DNA from: Prorocentrum cordatum
Taxonomy: Eukaryota; Sar; Dinophyceae; Prorocentrales; Prorocentraceae
NCBI GenBank assembly: GCA_963575745.1
Contig: CAUYUJ010015842.1
Span: 127,501 to 190,000 of the forward strand
Direction of reading: 5' to 3'
DNA length: 62,500 nucleotides
Position numbers and translations under genes: made by a program. This document shows, one piece after another, positions 9,015-20,079 of this stretch (positions are counted from its first letter, which is position 1; every line of letters begins with the position of its first letter). The notes below the pieces were generated by a model. The model was not told where the DNA came from, searched no databases, and was given only the letters and a program-made list of their open reading frames with translations.

Positions 9015-11400
9015 ACAGAAAGGAAGGAGTCGGGGAGGAGAGGGGACTCTGGCTGATGGATGGGACGATGGAGTGGGCACTCGGGATGGGGGGGCGGTGC
9101 CGTGCCGAAAGAAAGGGGTCGGGGCAGAGGGGGCGCGTTGGCTGGTGGGTGGGGTGATGCGGAGGGGGCGCTCAGGATGGGGGTGGGGCGGTGCCGTGCC
9201 GACATAAAAAAGTCAGGGCGGCGCCGTGCCGAAACAAAAGGGTCGAATCAGATGGGGCGCGCTGGCTGGCGGGTTGGGGGGTGCGGAGGGGCGCGGGCGG
9301 AGGGTGCGCGCTGGCTCGGGGTGCGCGGGATGCTGGGGGGCGGTGCCGCGCAGAAATAAAAAAAAAAGGCCGCGGTGGAGGGGGGCGTTCTGGCTGGCGG
9401 GCGAGGGGATGCAGAGGGGGCGCGCGGGATGGGGGGGGGGGCTGTGCCGTGCCGAAAAAGAAGGGTCGGGCGGAGGGGGCGCGCTGGCTGGTGGGCGGGG
9501 GGGGTGCGGGGGGTGCGCGGGATGGGGGCGGAGCCGTCCCGAAATGAGAAAGTCAAGGCGCAGGGGGCGCGCTGGCTGGTGGGTGGGGTGATGTGGAGGG
9601 GGCGCGCGGGAGGGGGGGGGGGCTGTGCCGTGCCGAAATGAAAGGGTCGGGGCGGAGGGGGCGGTGCCGTGCAGAAAAAAAAGGTCGGGGCGGAGGGAGC
9701 GCGCTGGCTGGCGGATGGGGGATGCGGAAGCGCGCGGGCCAGATGGGGCGCGCTGGCTTGTGGGTGGGAGGGGGGCGGTGCCGTGCCGAAAAAAAAGTCG
9801 GGGCGGAGGGGGCGCGCTGGCTGGTGGATGGGGCGATGGAGGTGGCGCTCTGGATGGGGGAGGCGGAACCGTGCTGAAATGAAGGTGTCGGGGCGGAGGG
9901 GCGCGCTGGCTGGTGGGCGGGGAGATGCAGACGGGGCGGGGCGTTCGGGGGAGGGGCGGTGCCGTGCCAGGGGTCGGGCTGGAGGGGGCGCGCTGGCTGG
10001 TGGGTGTGGTGATGCGGAGGGGGCGTGCGGGATGGGGGGGGCGGTGCCGCGCCGAAATACAAAGGTCAGGGCGGAGGGATCGCTCTGGCTGGTGATGTGG
10101 AGGTGGAGCGCGGGATGGAGGGGGCGGTGCCGTTCCGAAATAAAGTGGTCGGAGCTCTAGACGCCCTGTGCAAGATAATGAAAGTGTCGGGGCGGAGGGG
10201 GCGCGTTGGCTGGTGGGTGGGGAGATGGTGGGATGGATGGGTTTGGGGGAGTGCGTGCCAAAATGAAGGGTCGGGGCGGAGAGGGCGCGCTGGCCGGTGG
10301 TGGGGGGATGCGGAGGGGGCGCGCGGGATAGGGGGGGAGTGCCGTGCCGAAGTGATAAGGTCGGGGCGAGGGGGCGCGCTGGCTGGTGGTGGAAGGATGC
10401 GGGGGGGGGGGGGGGGGCGCGCTGGATGGGGGGGGTCCGTGCCGAAACAAACAGAAGTCGGGGCGGAGGGGGCGCGCTGTGGGGGCGGCGGTGGGGGGTG
10501 CGGGGTTGGGAGCGCGCGGGATGGGGGGCGTGCCGAGAGAAGGGTCGGGGCGGAGGGGCGCGCTGTCTGGGTGGGGGGGCGGAGGGGGCGCGTGGGATGG
10601 GGATGAAGGGGGAGCGGGGGCGCGGGCTGGTGGGTGGGGTGGTCTGGATGGGGGGGGGGGCCGCGCCGAAACAACTGCGGGGACGCGCGCTGGCTGGTGG
10701 GCGGGGGGGGGGGTCGGGGCCGGAGAGGGGCGCGCTGGCTGGGGTTAGGGGGGTGCGGAGAGGGCGCGCGGGACGGGGGGGGATGTGCCAAAATAAAACA
10801 ATCGGGACAGAGGGGGGTGCGCTGGCCGGCAGTACGTGGGGGGGACTCGGAGGGGGCGCGCGGGATGGGGGGGTGCTGTCGGGGCGGAGGGCGCGCGACG
10901 GCTGGCTGCTGGGGGGGATCCGGCTGGTTGGTGGGGGGGGTGCTGAGGGGGCGCGCTGGCTGGTGGGCGGAGGACGAAGAGGGGGCGTTCGGGATGGGGG
11001 GCGGGAGGGGGGCGCGCCGAATTAAAAGGGTCGGGGCGGAGGGCGTGCCGAAATAAAAAGGTCGGGTCGGAGGGGGCGCGCGCTGGCTGTGAATGGGGGA
11101 TGGTGGTCTGGGGGGCGGGGGGGGCCGTGCCGAAATGAAAGGGTCGGGGCGGAGGGGGCGCGCTGGGCTGCGTGCCGAAATGAAGAAGTCGGGGCGGAGG
11201 GGGTGCGCTGGCTGGTGGGTGGGGGGGGGTGCGGAGGGGGCGCGTGGGATGGGGGGGGCGTGCCGAAATACAAGGGTCGGGGCGGATCGGGCGCGCTGGC
11301 TGGTGGGTGGGGGGATGGGGTGGGGGCGATGGGGGCGCACTGGCTGGTGGAATGGGTGGGTGATAGAGGGAGTGCCGCGCCGAACCAAAGTGGTGGGAGC
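9015..11400. repeat. G-rich minisatellite, about 95 bp unit
   Basis: Around 25 diverged units containing GTGCCGAAATGAAAGGGTC, GGGGCGGAGGGGGCGCGC, TGGCTGGTGGGTGGGG and GCGCGGGATGGGGGG. All long frames across it (Gly/Arg-rich on plus, Pro-rich on minus) are by-products of the repeat. Strand asymmetry in G is extreme. Confidence 0.9.
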
Positions 11401-11440
11401 TTTAGACACCCCGTGCGAGAGAATAGCCAACATACACTCA

Positions 11441-11512
11441 ACATGTAGAAAAACACACAACAAAGAAATGTCCCAGACTATGTTTGTACTGGTTTTGAAT
11501 ATTCCTCCCGGT
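11441..11512. mobile_element. Family B element, copy 3, right part (truncated)
   Basis: ACTGGTTTTGAATATTCCTCC matches the right interior of family B copies at 19010 and 32405. The terminal CCCGACTT is missing. Confidence 0.55.
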
Positions 11513-11699
11513 TTGAGCTCCAGGACCGTCAAAACAACTCGGGCTGCTATATGGTGGGCCCCCGTCGCAAACGAAGGCGCCGCCGGGAAGGAGAGGGCCC
11601 CGAGAGGGCGACCTTTGGTGCGCGCTGCCTGCCGATCGCGGCGTGCGAAGCGAGAGCAGCGGCACGCGTGTCCTCGGGCTTCGTCCCCCGAGCCGCCGC
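11513..11699. other. Spacer with family J fragment
   Basis: GGACCGTCAAAACAACTCGGG at 11522-11542 resembles reversed family J core. Confidence 0.3.
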
Positions 11700-11892
11700 A
11701 GGAGGAGGAGGAGGAGGAAAAGGAGGAGAAGGAGGAGGAGGAGGAGAAGGAGAAGGAGGAGGAGGAGGAGGAGGAGTAGGAGGGCTGGGGAGGAGTAGGA
11801 GGGCTGGGGAGGAGTAGGAGGGTTGGGGAGGAGGAGGAGGAGGAGGCGGAGGAGGAGGAGGAGGAGGAGGCGGAGGAGGAGGAGGGGGACGA
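11700..11892. repeat. (GAG)n array
   Basis: Interrupted GAG units with three copies of GGGCTGGGGAGGAGTAGGA. Confidence 0.95.
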
Positions 11893-12049
11893 GGTGGAAG
11901 TCGCGCGCCAGGGGCACCTCTGGCGAAGGGGTCACGGCTCGGGCCTCCGGAGGCCGCTCGGGATGGCACGGGCACTCCCCAAGCAGCGCTCTCGGCGAGA
12001 TGCAGCGGCTGAAGCGTATACCCCTCGGGGAGGTGAGTGCCGATCGAAA

Positions 12050-12180
12050 ACGGGTCTTACGCGAGATGACGTAGCTACGTTACGCGGTGGCTTGCGCGGG
12101 CCGCCAGCGCGGCACGCTACTTTGAAGACGATGGCGCTTACGCGCGACCTTACGCGGGCAGCTTACGCGACAATGTCGGC
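12050..12180. repeat. Dispersed repeat X, copy 1
   Basis: TTACGCG-rich block (CGCGGGCCGCCAGCGCGGCA, ACGCGGGCAGCTTACGCG). A second copy at 26278-26405. It lies in the putative intron downstream of the exon at 12206. Confidence 0.65.
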
Positions 12181-12205
12181 GCAAACGACCCCGTTTTTTG
12201 TTTGC

Positions 12206-12721
12206 TTGGTGCAGGTGGAAGCAGGTGTGACCGCGAGCCTCGACGTACTCTCGGCATATGTCGCCGTACACATAGCCGAGGTCGTTCCGGTTCTGGTACT
12301 GGCGGGGGCGGGGGCCGAGGACCGGGCCGCCGCTGGGCAGGGACGGGTTGAGCCAGGGGGACGCGCGCGACCCTGTGAGAACTGGATGTTGGGAGGCAGA
12401 CCGGCCGTGCAGAGGAGAGCCGAGGAGGGCGCTGAGGACGAGGGGGACAAGCAGGAGGAGAAACAGGAGTACTCCCTCCTCCCTCTCCTCCTCCTCCTCC
12501 TCCTCCTCCTCCTCCTCCTCCTCCTCCTCCTCCTCCTCCTCCTCCTTCCCCTCCTCCTCCTCCTTCCTGGCTCGACCTCGATCCTGGCGGAGAGGGGGCA
12601 CTGCAAAGCCACAAGGGATGGATGGATCGATGCCCATGTTCTCTGGTGACAGCTCGTCGCGTCGGAGCGGGGTCCACTGGAGCACGCACTGCGGTGCGCA
12701 TGGCCAGCCGAGCACGAGCAA
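12206..12721 (-). CDS. Candidate exon with poly-Glu tract, unknown protein
   Basis: Minus-strand frame reading WTPLRRDELSPENMGIDPS, then a poly-Glu tract encoded by the (GAG)n array at 12476-12570, then RNDLGYVYGDICREYVEAR and HTCFHLHQ. Both flanks of the repeat have ordinary codon and residue use, so the microsatellite seems to be inside the coding sequence. The exon probably ends CACCAA|GCAAAC at 12206, a GC donor, common in dinoflagellates. Family unknown. The 5' limit is uncertain; the ATG at 12719-12721 is only the first Met. Confidence 0.45.
12476..12572. repeat. (CTC)n microsatellite within candidate exon
   Basis: Nearly perfect CTC units; GAG (Glu) on the coding minus strand. Confidence 0.95.
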
Positions 12722-13034
12722 CGAGGACGAGGACGAGGGCGAGGAGGACGAGGGACGAGGGGCGGGACGATGGGCAGAGGGGTGTCCCGCTGGAGCCCGG
12801 GCCCAGGCTCCCGTAGACGGGCAGAACCTGTGCTCCAGAGGCCCAACCAGTTCTCTTGGTCTTCTTGTTCACTCCCGGCGCTCCCATAGTCTTCACGCGG
12901 CTGGAAATTCAACGTCTTGGTTTTTCCCAACCATCCAGTGGTGTTGGGTCCTCGTTTTGAAGAGACAGCGCCCCACGTTTCACTCCCCCTTCCTCCAACT
13001 TGCTCCCGCTTCTCCTTCCTCCCACCTCCTCCCA
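12722..13034. other. Unassigned region
   Basis: GAGGACGAGG-rich start, then no recognised feature. Confidence 0.35.
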
Positions 13035-13480
13035 CATATAGCCCCTGTGGCAGGGTTCGCGTGTGGCTCCCCGCCCACCGAATGTCAACTCGGCACACCC
13101 ATAAGGGTCTCCACCGAAGGCCCCAGTGGCAAGGTTCGCATGCGGCTCCCCGCCCACCGCGTGTCCATTTGGGCACACCCCTCAAACGTTTCGTGGCCCC
13201 ATAGAGAGCTCCACCGAAGGCCATGGTGGCAGGATTTATATGTGGCTCCCCGCCAACTGCACGTCCATCACGGCACACCACTCGCGCGATTCGTGGGACC
13301 ATAGAGGGCTCCGCCGAAGGCTCCAATGGCCTGGCTCGCAGGCGGCTCCCTGCATGTCCCTTTCGGGGCACCGCCTGCACTTGTCGTGGCCCCACCGAAG
13401 GCCCCAGTGACAAGCTTCGCATGCGGCTCCCTGGCGCCATTTCGGCGCACCCATCACACACGTCACGGCCCCAAAGGGAG
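13035..13480 (-). repeat. Minisatellite T, block 1
   Basis: About five units near 95 bp with GCATGCGGCTCCCCGCCCAC, GGGCACACC and AGCTCCACCGAAGGCCCCAGTGG. It is the reverse complement of the units in blocks 2 and 3. Confidence 0.85.
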
Positions 13481-13487
13481 CTCCAAT

Positions 13488-13621
13488 CCTCCTCCTTCTC
13501 CTCCTCCTCCTCCTCCTCCTCCTCCTCCTCCTGCTCCTCTCCTCCTCCTCCTCCTTCTCCTCCTCCTTCTCCTCCTCCTTCTCCTCCTCCTCCTCCTTCT
13601 CCTCCTCCTTCTTCTCCTCGA
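13488..13621. repeat. (CTC)n array
   Basis: CTC units with TTCTCC interruptions. Confidence 0.95.
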
Positions 13622-13719
13622 AGATACTCACACCTTCGTTACTCACAACTGCAGAGGCTTCCTGCCAATGTGAGCCTCAGCGCGGGGTGCCCGGGAGTCC
13701 CAGCGCTTGCCTCGTAGCC

Positions 13720-13830
13720 TCTGTTCCTCCTGCCTCGTCTTGTTCGCGGTCCCGTGGCCCAGCGAGGGCCTTCCTGAGCCAAATACTGGGTACAATCTCC
13801 GTCCTGACTGTGTCAACGCGTTGGAGGTCT
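13720..13830 (-). mobile_element. Family J element, copy 1 (diverged)
   Basis: GGTCCCGTGGCCCAGCGAGGGCC and CCGTCCTGACTGTGTCAACGCGTTGG align with J copies at 45160 and 36505. Confidence 0.5.
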
Positions 13831-13865
13831 GGGAATAGGTTTGGATTCTGCGCAGGCTGAGCTCC

Positions 13866-13993
13866 ACCTCTCCTCCTCCTCATCCTCCTCCTGCTCCTCC
13901 CATGTTTCCCTTCGGCTCCCGACTCCCTCCTCCTCCTCCTCCTACTCCACCTCCTCCTCCCCCTCCTTCTCATCCTCCCCCTCCTCCCCAGGC
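13866..13993. repeat. (CTC)n array, imperfect
   Basis: CTCCTC blocks broken by non-repeat sequence. Confidence 0.85.
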
Positions 13994-14329
13994 ATCCGAC
14001 GATGTGGTGATTTCAATGCGCGACCCCAGAGGTCCCCACTCCTCCTGGGATCAATGTGTCCTCGTCCTGGGCCCCAAGTAACGCAGAGGCTGGAGACGAG
14101 AATCGAGTTCGACTGGCGAATGGCCCAACCAGCTAGAGGTGTGAATGACGCAAGATATTTCCTCAGATGTACCGCGCCGCAAAAGAAATTGAGCACGTGG
14201 CAGTGCGGATGTGGACCACGAAACGTGCGAGGGTGGGGCAGGGGTGTGGATGGTAACCACGAAGTGCGTGCGTGGAAGCGTGTGACGAAATGAGAGTGTG
14301 TGCGTGTGTTTGTGTGTGCGTGTGGCTTT
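13994..14329. other. Unassigned region
   Basis: No gene recognised. Ends in a short TGTGTGCGTGTG stretch at 14298-14322. Confidence 0.35.
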
Positions 14330-14860
14330 GGCGGGGGGGGGAGGGAAGGTCAGGGGCATGCGAGGACGGCCACTAAGGCATTCGGTGGAGCCTGGTGTTG
14401 GGCCACGAGACGTGTGGGGTATGTGCTGGAATGGTTGGGGTGGGGAGGGTGCGAGGACTGCCACTGGGGCCTTAAGTGGAGCTCGGTCTTTGAGCACGCA
14501 TCGTGGGAGGTTTGTGCCGAAATGGGCGGGGAGCACGCGTGCGAGGACGGCCACTGGGGCCTTCCGCGGAGCTCGTTAGACGGCCGCGAAAATATTGAGG
14601 GGTGTGCCGACATGGTTGGGGTGGGGAGGGTGCGAGGACTGCCACTGGGGCATTAAGTGGGGCTCGGTCTTGGGCCATGTAGCATGCGAGGGTTGTTCCG
14701 ACACGGGCGGGGTGAACACATGCGAGGCCACTGGGGCCTTCCGTTGAGCTCGCTAGAAAACCCCGAGAAGTGTGAGAGGTGTGCAACAATGCTTGGGGTG
14801 GCAAGGGTGCGAAGACTGGCTATGGGGCCACGAAGCGTGTGAGGGGTTTGCCAAAATGAT
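14330..14860 (+). repeat. Minisatellite T, block 2
   Basis: Five to six units of about 94 bp: GGACGGCCACTGGGGCCTT, GTGGAGCTCGGTCTT, GTGTGCCGAAATGG. Confidence 0.85.
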
Positions 14861-14984
14861 TATGCGGAGGGCAGCGGTAGTAGGAGGGGGCAGCGGGAGG
14901 AAGGTGAATGATTCACGCAGGGCGCTGCTTCGTCAAAACGAAAACCCAATGGATTTACGCATCCAAGTTGTCGGAGTTGTGGGT

Positions 14985-15205
14985 TCTCATCCTCCTCCTT
15001 TTCCTCCTCCTCCTCCTCCTCCTCTCTTTCCCTGATCCTCTTCTTCTTCTTCCTCCTCCTCTGATCCCTCTTCCTCCTCCACCTCTTCTCCTCCTCATCC
15101 TCTGCCCCTTCTTCCTTCTCCTCTCCCTCAGCCTCCTCCCCCTCCTCCTCCCGCTCCTCTCTCTCTCTCTGTTTTTCTCTCTCTCTCTCTCTCTCGCTCT
15201 CCGTT
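14985..15205. repeat. (CTC)n then (CT)n array
   Basis: CTCCTC blocks passing into CTCTCTCTCT at about 15150-15198. Confidence 0.9.
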
Positions 15206-15309
15206 CCTCCAGCTACCCCCCTGCCGCCCTCCCACCCGAAGCCGAGGAGGAGGCGGCGGGAGAGAACGGCGCGGCCCTGAGGGCACCGGGCCCCGGAGCT
15301 GGCACAATG

Positions 15310-15466
15310 AAGGGGCCCTGGGACACACAAGTAAATACACACAAATAAAAAGACCCCCCATGTTTTCCCATATTTTCTGGGTCTTTGTCTTCCCCCCCAA
15401 TTCCCATATGTTCCTATATTTTCTTGGGAATCGACGATTAATTGTGTCTGTGTGTTTTTCCCCCTC
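15310..15466 (-). mobile_element. Family E introner-like element, copy 2
   Basis: 157 bp, complete. Minus-strand junctions TGTGTCAG|GAGGGG and GTGTGTCCCAG|GGCCCC. The upstream frame (HEVDLQRFLSWGQALHPESF) enters in phase 0, the same phase as copy 4. Confidence 0.7.
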
Positions 15467-16404
15467 CTGACACAAGAACGACTCAGGATGGAGAGCCTGA
15501 CCCCAGGAAAGGAACCTCTGGAGATCCACCTCGTGCAATAAAAAAAAGGCAGAACATCCGCCAAAAAAATAACCACCCTGGCACGCGAGGCCTTTAGTCA
15601 ACGCGCCCCAAAGAAAGAAATCGAACAGGGCAGGGCTGTGTAGGAAACGCCCAGGGCCGTATAAAAAAAACGCCACTTGTCCGGTGCGGGTGGCTTTTCC
15701 TTCCTTTGTTCGAAGACCTCAGGGCAACAGTGCGCGCGCGGAGTATACAAAAAAAACGCCACTTGTCTGGTGCGGGTGGATTTTCCTCCCTTTGCTCGAA
15801 GCACCTCGGGGCAAGAAGTGCGCGCGCGGAGCAGCCAGCGACACTCGGCAGCGCGGGGGGGGCGCCCTGTTGAAGCCCAGCATCCACATGAACTTGCGCC
15901 CGTCCCCGGCGCCGTCCGGATTTCTGGGCACGAGCACGTACAAATGGCGGCCCAGGTTCTGGGCGCGCGGGCGGGGAGGCAGCGCCGGCTGTGCACAAAA
16001 GCGCAAAGGGGGGTGCGCCCCGTGGCAGGGAGGAGGGCAGCGGCAGACGAGGAGGCGGGCACGACACGGGGAAAGGGTGTCCTGCAGGGCTCGACCCAAG
16101 CAGGGTCTTCTGCCTTCGAGTCGCTTTCGCTGCCCCTCGCTCTGTCTCCTCGCTGCCCGGGCGGCGCGGGCGCGAGGCGTGACGTGACCGGCCCCCTCTC
16201 CCCTCCCCCTCGGTCACGCCCGTTGCCTGAGGGTCCCACGTCGCGGAAGAACTGAATCATCGTAGGACATATTTTTTTGCGCGATATTTCAAATCGGGTC
16301 GATCTGTGAGGGTCTGGGGCCCGAAAGCTTGCGACAGCGCCGGGCTCGAACAACCTGAAACGCCAGGATCTGGAGGTTGTCGCCAGGGGAGAAAACTAAT
16401 CCCC
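15467..16404. other. Region with an 87 bp tandem duplication
   Basis: 15659-15744 and 15745-15830 are near-identical (AAAAAACGCCACTTGTC, GGTGCGGGTGG, GTGCGCGCGCGGAG). A related piece is at 60466-60510. A short minus-strand coding-like stretch lies next to E at 15467-15550. The rest is unassigned. Confidence 0.55.
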
Positions 16405-16795
16405 ACGAAAGACCCAACAATACGCATGTGTGAATGCCGCGTTGTGGGCACCGTTTTCGGTGGAGCTCCCTATGGGGCCACAAAAGGTGCGAGGCGTGTG
16501 CCGCAATTGGTGTGGGAAACGAATGCGGCCACGGCGACTGGGTCTTCGGTGGAGCTCCCTATGGGGCCAAGAAGCCCTGTACTGGGTGGTGGAGACGCAT
16601 GCGGCCGCGGCCGCTGGGGCCCTCGGCGGAGCACCCAATGGGGCCACGAAGCGAAGTACGGTACTGTGTGGGGCAAACGCATGCGGCCACGGCGACTGGG
16701 GTCTTCGGTGGAGCTCCCTATGGGGCCGCGAAGCGCCGTGCTGGGTGGTGGAGACACATGTGGCCGCGGCCACTGGGGCCTTTGGCGGAGTTCCG
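16405..16795 (+). repeat. Minisatellite T, block 3
   Basis: Four units near 96 bp, best conserved: GGTGGAGCTCCCTATGGGGCC, GCATGCGGCCACGGCGACTGG. Confidence 0.9.
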
Positions 16796-17254
16796 TCTGC
16801 GACGGATCGTGTCGCAGAGGAGAGGGGTGCGCAGAAAGCGTCGCCGCGCGGAGGGCAGAGGTGGGACTTGGAGAGGAGAGGGGAAGAGGGAGCGGGAGGG
16901 AGGGAAGGAGGCATGGGGCGCAGCCTCGTCAACACGAGGACCCACCGCCACAGGATGGTCAGGGGAAACTGCGTAAACATAAGTTCTCGGAGACTGCATA
17001 TACATCATGCCGCACAGAAAAGGGCTTCCTGGATCTGCGCTGGGAGCCCCTGCATGGCGCGCGGAGTGCGCTAGGGGCGGCGACGAAGAAACCGCCAGGG
17101 GCGCCCAGCGTGGCTCTATCGACGCGCAGCGACGCTGGGCCGACGCTAATCGACGCTAACTCCACGCTTTCTCATCGGCCGCCAGACGCCTGCGCACGCT
17201 AGGGCTCCCCTGAACTGCTGCCGAAGACACGTGTGTGTTAAACCGTGAGGCATC
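16796..17254. other. Unassigned region
   Basis: CTGGATCTGCGCTGGGAGCCCC at 17030-17051 matches sequence at about 48930-48955 (minus), a small dispersed motif. No gene recognised. Confidence 0.35.
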
Positions 17255-17440
17255 CATGCGTGCAAGACTCATATCCAGATCCAGTGCCTCTTGGACCTTT
17301 TTGGAAGCGGCGCCACAAGGCCTAGGCGCACTGGATATGGATAAACATCGAGCCTCTAGGGGGCAAATTTATCCATATCCAGTGCGCCTCGGGCTTCTTG
17401 GGAAGGGAGCCCGAAACTCCATACTGCAGTGGATATAGAC
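17255..17440. repeat. Foldback repeat with CCATATCCAGTG arms
   Basis: GCGCACTGGATATGGATAAA and TTTATCCATATCCAGTGCGC form a near-perfect 20 bp stem, with outer ATATCCAGATCCAGTGCC and CAGTGGATATAG. Similar sequence at 31935-32070. Confidence 0.7.
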
Positions 17441-17499
17441 AGAAGTACTGCCCGCAATCCAAACGTGTGGCGGAAGAAACGCCTCGTTGCCGTGTGGGC

Positions 17500-17700
17500 G
17501 ATTTCGGAAACCCTGCCGGAAACGTTGTTTTCTTGGGGACAACGTTTCCGGAAACCCTGCCGGAACCCTCTTGGGGACAACGTTTTCCTTCCGCCGCCTG
17601 CCGCCGAGCTTCCGCCGAGCCTCCGCCGAGCTTCCGCCGGCGGAGCCGGCCTCGTGTTACTTCCGCCGGCCTTCCGCCGACCCTTCCGCGGAGGAGGAGG
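17500..17700. repeat. Short-period direct repeats
   Basis: GGAAACCCTGCCGGAA and CTTGGGGACAACGTTT occur twice, followed by many CTTCCGCCG units. Confidence 0.7.
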
Positions 17701-17707
17701 TGTCACT

Positions 17708-17945
17708 GCACCGACCTTGCAGACGTGCTACAGCGGATTTGCGCGTGGACGGGTGCCCACGCCAAGCCCCGACACAGCGAGCGACAAACGAAGCGAATTG
17801 CATGTGGCATTTTTCAGTCTTCATGCCCGACCCCAACAAAAATCGTATCGAGATTCACTTCGAAATCTGGACCGAAATTATACAGGACACTCTGGGCCCA
17901 TCCAATCTTTTTCCGAACGACATCCGCTCTGCGATGTTGCCGCCA
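17708..17945. repeat. Dispersed repeat P, copy 1
   Basis: About 235 bp alignable with 24232-24542: GCACCGACCTTGCAGACG, CACTTCGAAATCTGGACCG, TTTTCCGAACG, GCGATGTTG. Confidence 0.75.
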
Positions 17946-18019
17946 TGGCGACTCCTTCGATCCTTCAAGGCAAGGCCCTCTCTGGCACGCCTTGAGCAGG
18001 GACCGACCGTCCCAGCATT

Positions 18020-18199
18020 CCTATAGGCCTACCACGACATGGTGTTAGAACCCACAAATGTTCTAAGAACAATAACAGTGTTCGTAGAACAAGAGACCGA
18101 TGTGGTCAAACGAGACGGTTCCAGCCAGAAACGTTCTGAGAACATTTTGTGGAATCCACAACAGGTTCTTAGAACATCTTTTGGTACTAGGCCTATAGG
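18020..18199. mobile_element. Inverted-repeat element O
   Basis: 180 bp bounded by perfect 12 bp inverted repeats CCTATAGGCCTA / TAGGCCTATAGG. Interior has repeated GTTCTAAGAACA-like palindromes. Single copy here. Confidence 0.7.
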
Positions 18200-18426
18200 C
18201 GAGCCGGGACGCCTCGCCACTGCTCGAAAGCCCCGCGGGTGCTTCACGCGGCCCTGCGCCGGCCCGCCTGCTGCATCTTGCGGATGTCCGCGGCGGGCAC
18301 CGTGGTCTCATCCTGGGCCCCCGGCGCCCCTCCCCCAGTCCTCTCCTATAAATATGACGCTGGGCACGGCGGCCCCGCCGCTCCCGTCGCGTTGGACCGG
18401 CGGCGAGCCCAGCGGGGAAGAGAGAG

Positions 18427-18599
18427 TCGGGGATGGACAGGACCCCCTTTAGTAAAGCGTGGTCTCGTGAAAACGGCCTCGGGCCCCAACCTGGCGGGCG
18501 CTTGCCTGGAGAACACGACGGCCGCGGCGCCCCCTTGAGAGCCGAAAGCAGACACTTCACAAGTCGACGCGTCAGGGTGGGGTGTCTGTCCAACCCCGA
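18427..18599 (+). mobile_element. Family A element, copy 3
   Basis: 173 bp with perfect 5 bp duplication GAGAG (18422-18426, 18600-18604). Confidence 0.85.
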
Positions 18600-18885
18600 G
18601 AGAGGGGGCGGGCCTTCTTCTCACAGGCTGCGGTGCGCGGCTTCTCAAACGCCCTGCGGTCTTCTGAACATCCGTCTCTATCTTCGGGAGAGGCTACCAA
18701 ACCGCTCAAACGCAGGCGTTTCGAGTCTCCTGATGAGGCCCGTCCTCTTACAAGCTTCCCCCCCCCCCCTGCGAACTCGCCGCTGATTTCGAAGCGGTCT
18801 GCCACTTCCTCTATATAGGAGCTCTGGGGCAGAGAACGAAATCTGGCCGTGCAGGGAAAATGACCACACGACGCTTCTTGTTCAA
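18600..18885. other. Unassigned spacer
   Basis: No feature recognised. Confidence 0.35.
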
Positions 18886-18895
18886 TTCTTGTTTC

Positions 18896-19059
18896 AGGTC
18901 GGGCGTGTCCTCCTGCGGGCGGATGTTTGGGAAAATTTCCAAAAATTGATTAAACATCTTCAAACAATACTCACAAATAGTGAACAACAACTTCCACTGC
19001 CTTTGCTTTGTATGACTATTTTGGAATATTCCTCCTGTAGAGGGGCATGCCCGACTCAA
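18896..19059. mobile_element. Family B element, copy 4
   Basis: 164 bp. Flanks TTCTTGTTTC and TGTTTGTTTA agree at 7/10. Confidence 0.8.
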
Positions 19060-19174
19060 TGTTTGTTTACGCGCACCTGGGGGCCATTTCCTAGCCCAGG
19101 ACCGTCGGAGAGCGGCTCTCGGGATGAGAAGCGGGTCCCATGGGAGCCCACGTCGCGAAAAAGCCGCTTCGCCT

Positions 19175-19323
19175 GGGTCGGGCATGTCCTCCAACAGGAG
19201 GATTTCGAAGGACAAATCGAACGTAGTCGAAACATACAAACAAGTCAAGCAACAAACCGTTCCCTGGCTACTTTTGACATGTTTTTTGAATCTCCCTCAT
19301 GTCGAGGGACATGCCCGACTTAA
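19175..19323. mobile_element. Family B element, copy 5
   Basis: 149 bp. Flanks CGCTTCGCCT and CGCTCCGCGA agree at 7/10. Confidence 0.8.
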
Positions 19324-20079
19324 CGCTCCGCGAGGAAGTGAGGGGTGGAACATCGTCAGAGGCGGCCAGAAGGGGCGCATCGCCCAGGGGGGAACAACAC
19401 GTGTATCAAGGGGCGCCGATGCTCCATGTCTTCGGCGAGGCCCTCGCAGGGACACTGCGTGCAGCGCCCGCCCGTGCGATCTCCACTCCGGCCGTCGCCG
19501 CCCACATCTGACGGCCACGCGTTGGATACGCACGCGGTGGCCTGGAGCACCTGGCCGTAGAAGGGCCGAGCACCAGAAAGGTGTCTGGCCACGTGCGGAT
19601 CCAGCGCTCGCCGGAGCTGGCCGTGTCTCGTGTAGCCAGCTTCCTCGTGCAGGCGCGGCCTGCCGATCGCTGCGCGGCGTGCGACAGCGGCGTGCGTGCC
19701 CAGGGCTGGCCACACACACAGACACCCGCGCCCCTCGCAGACCGCGCACCACATGCCACTCTGGCGAAGGGCCACTCTTCCACGTGTCCGCTCTATGTGA
19801 GCCCGCGGGGAGCATAGGAGCAGCCAGACCTCCTCCTCCGCCTCGCGTCGGGAAGCAACAAAAACACCACGCGCAACGTATGACTCTTTACGTGGAGCCC
19901 TCGGGGCCCCTCTGCGGGTTACCAGGCCCAGGTGCTGTCAATCAACACCTCACAATTAAAGGCTGGTCCCGGAGAAATGGTCGAGACCACAGTGGATCCA
20001 CGCTGCAAAAAAAACTTGAACAAATAACCCAACGAAGCAAAAACCACGCGGGGAGGGGCTCGTAGGCGGGACACATGTT
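19324..20079. other. Unassigned region
   Basis: Long frames on both strands, none convincing. No repeat recognised. Confidence 0.35.

Noticed and set aside
10066-11532. Long Pro/Ala/His-rich minus frame of 488 codons
   Set aside because: It is the complement of the G-rich minisatellite; the product follows the repeat unit and has no domain. Same for the Gly/Arg-rich plus frames.
13035-16795. CRISPR-like regular repeats
   Set aside because: Units are about 95 bp tandem and diverged, with no constant short repeat separating unique spacers.
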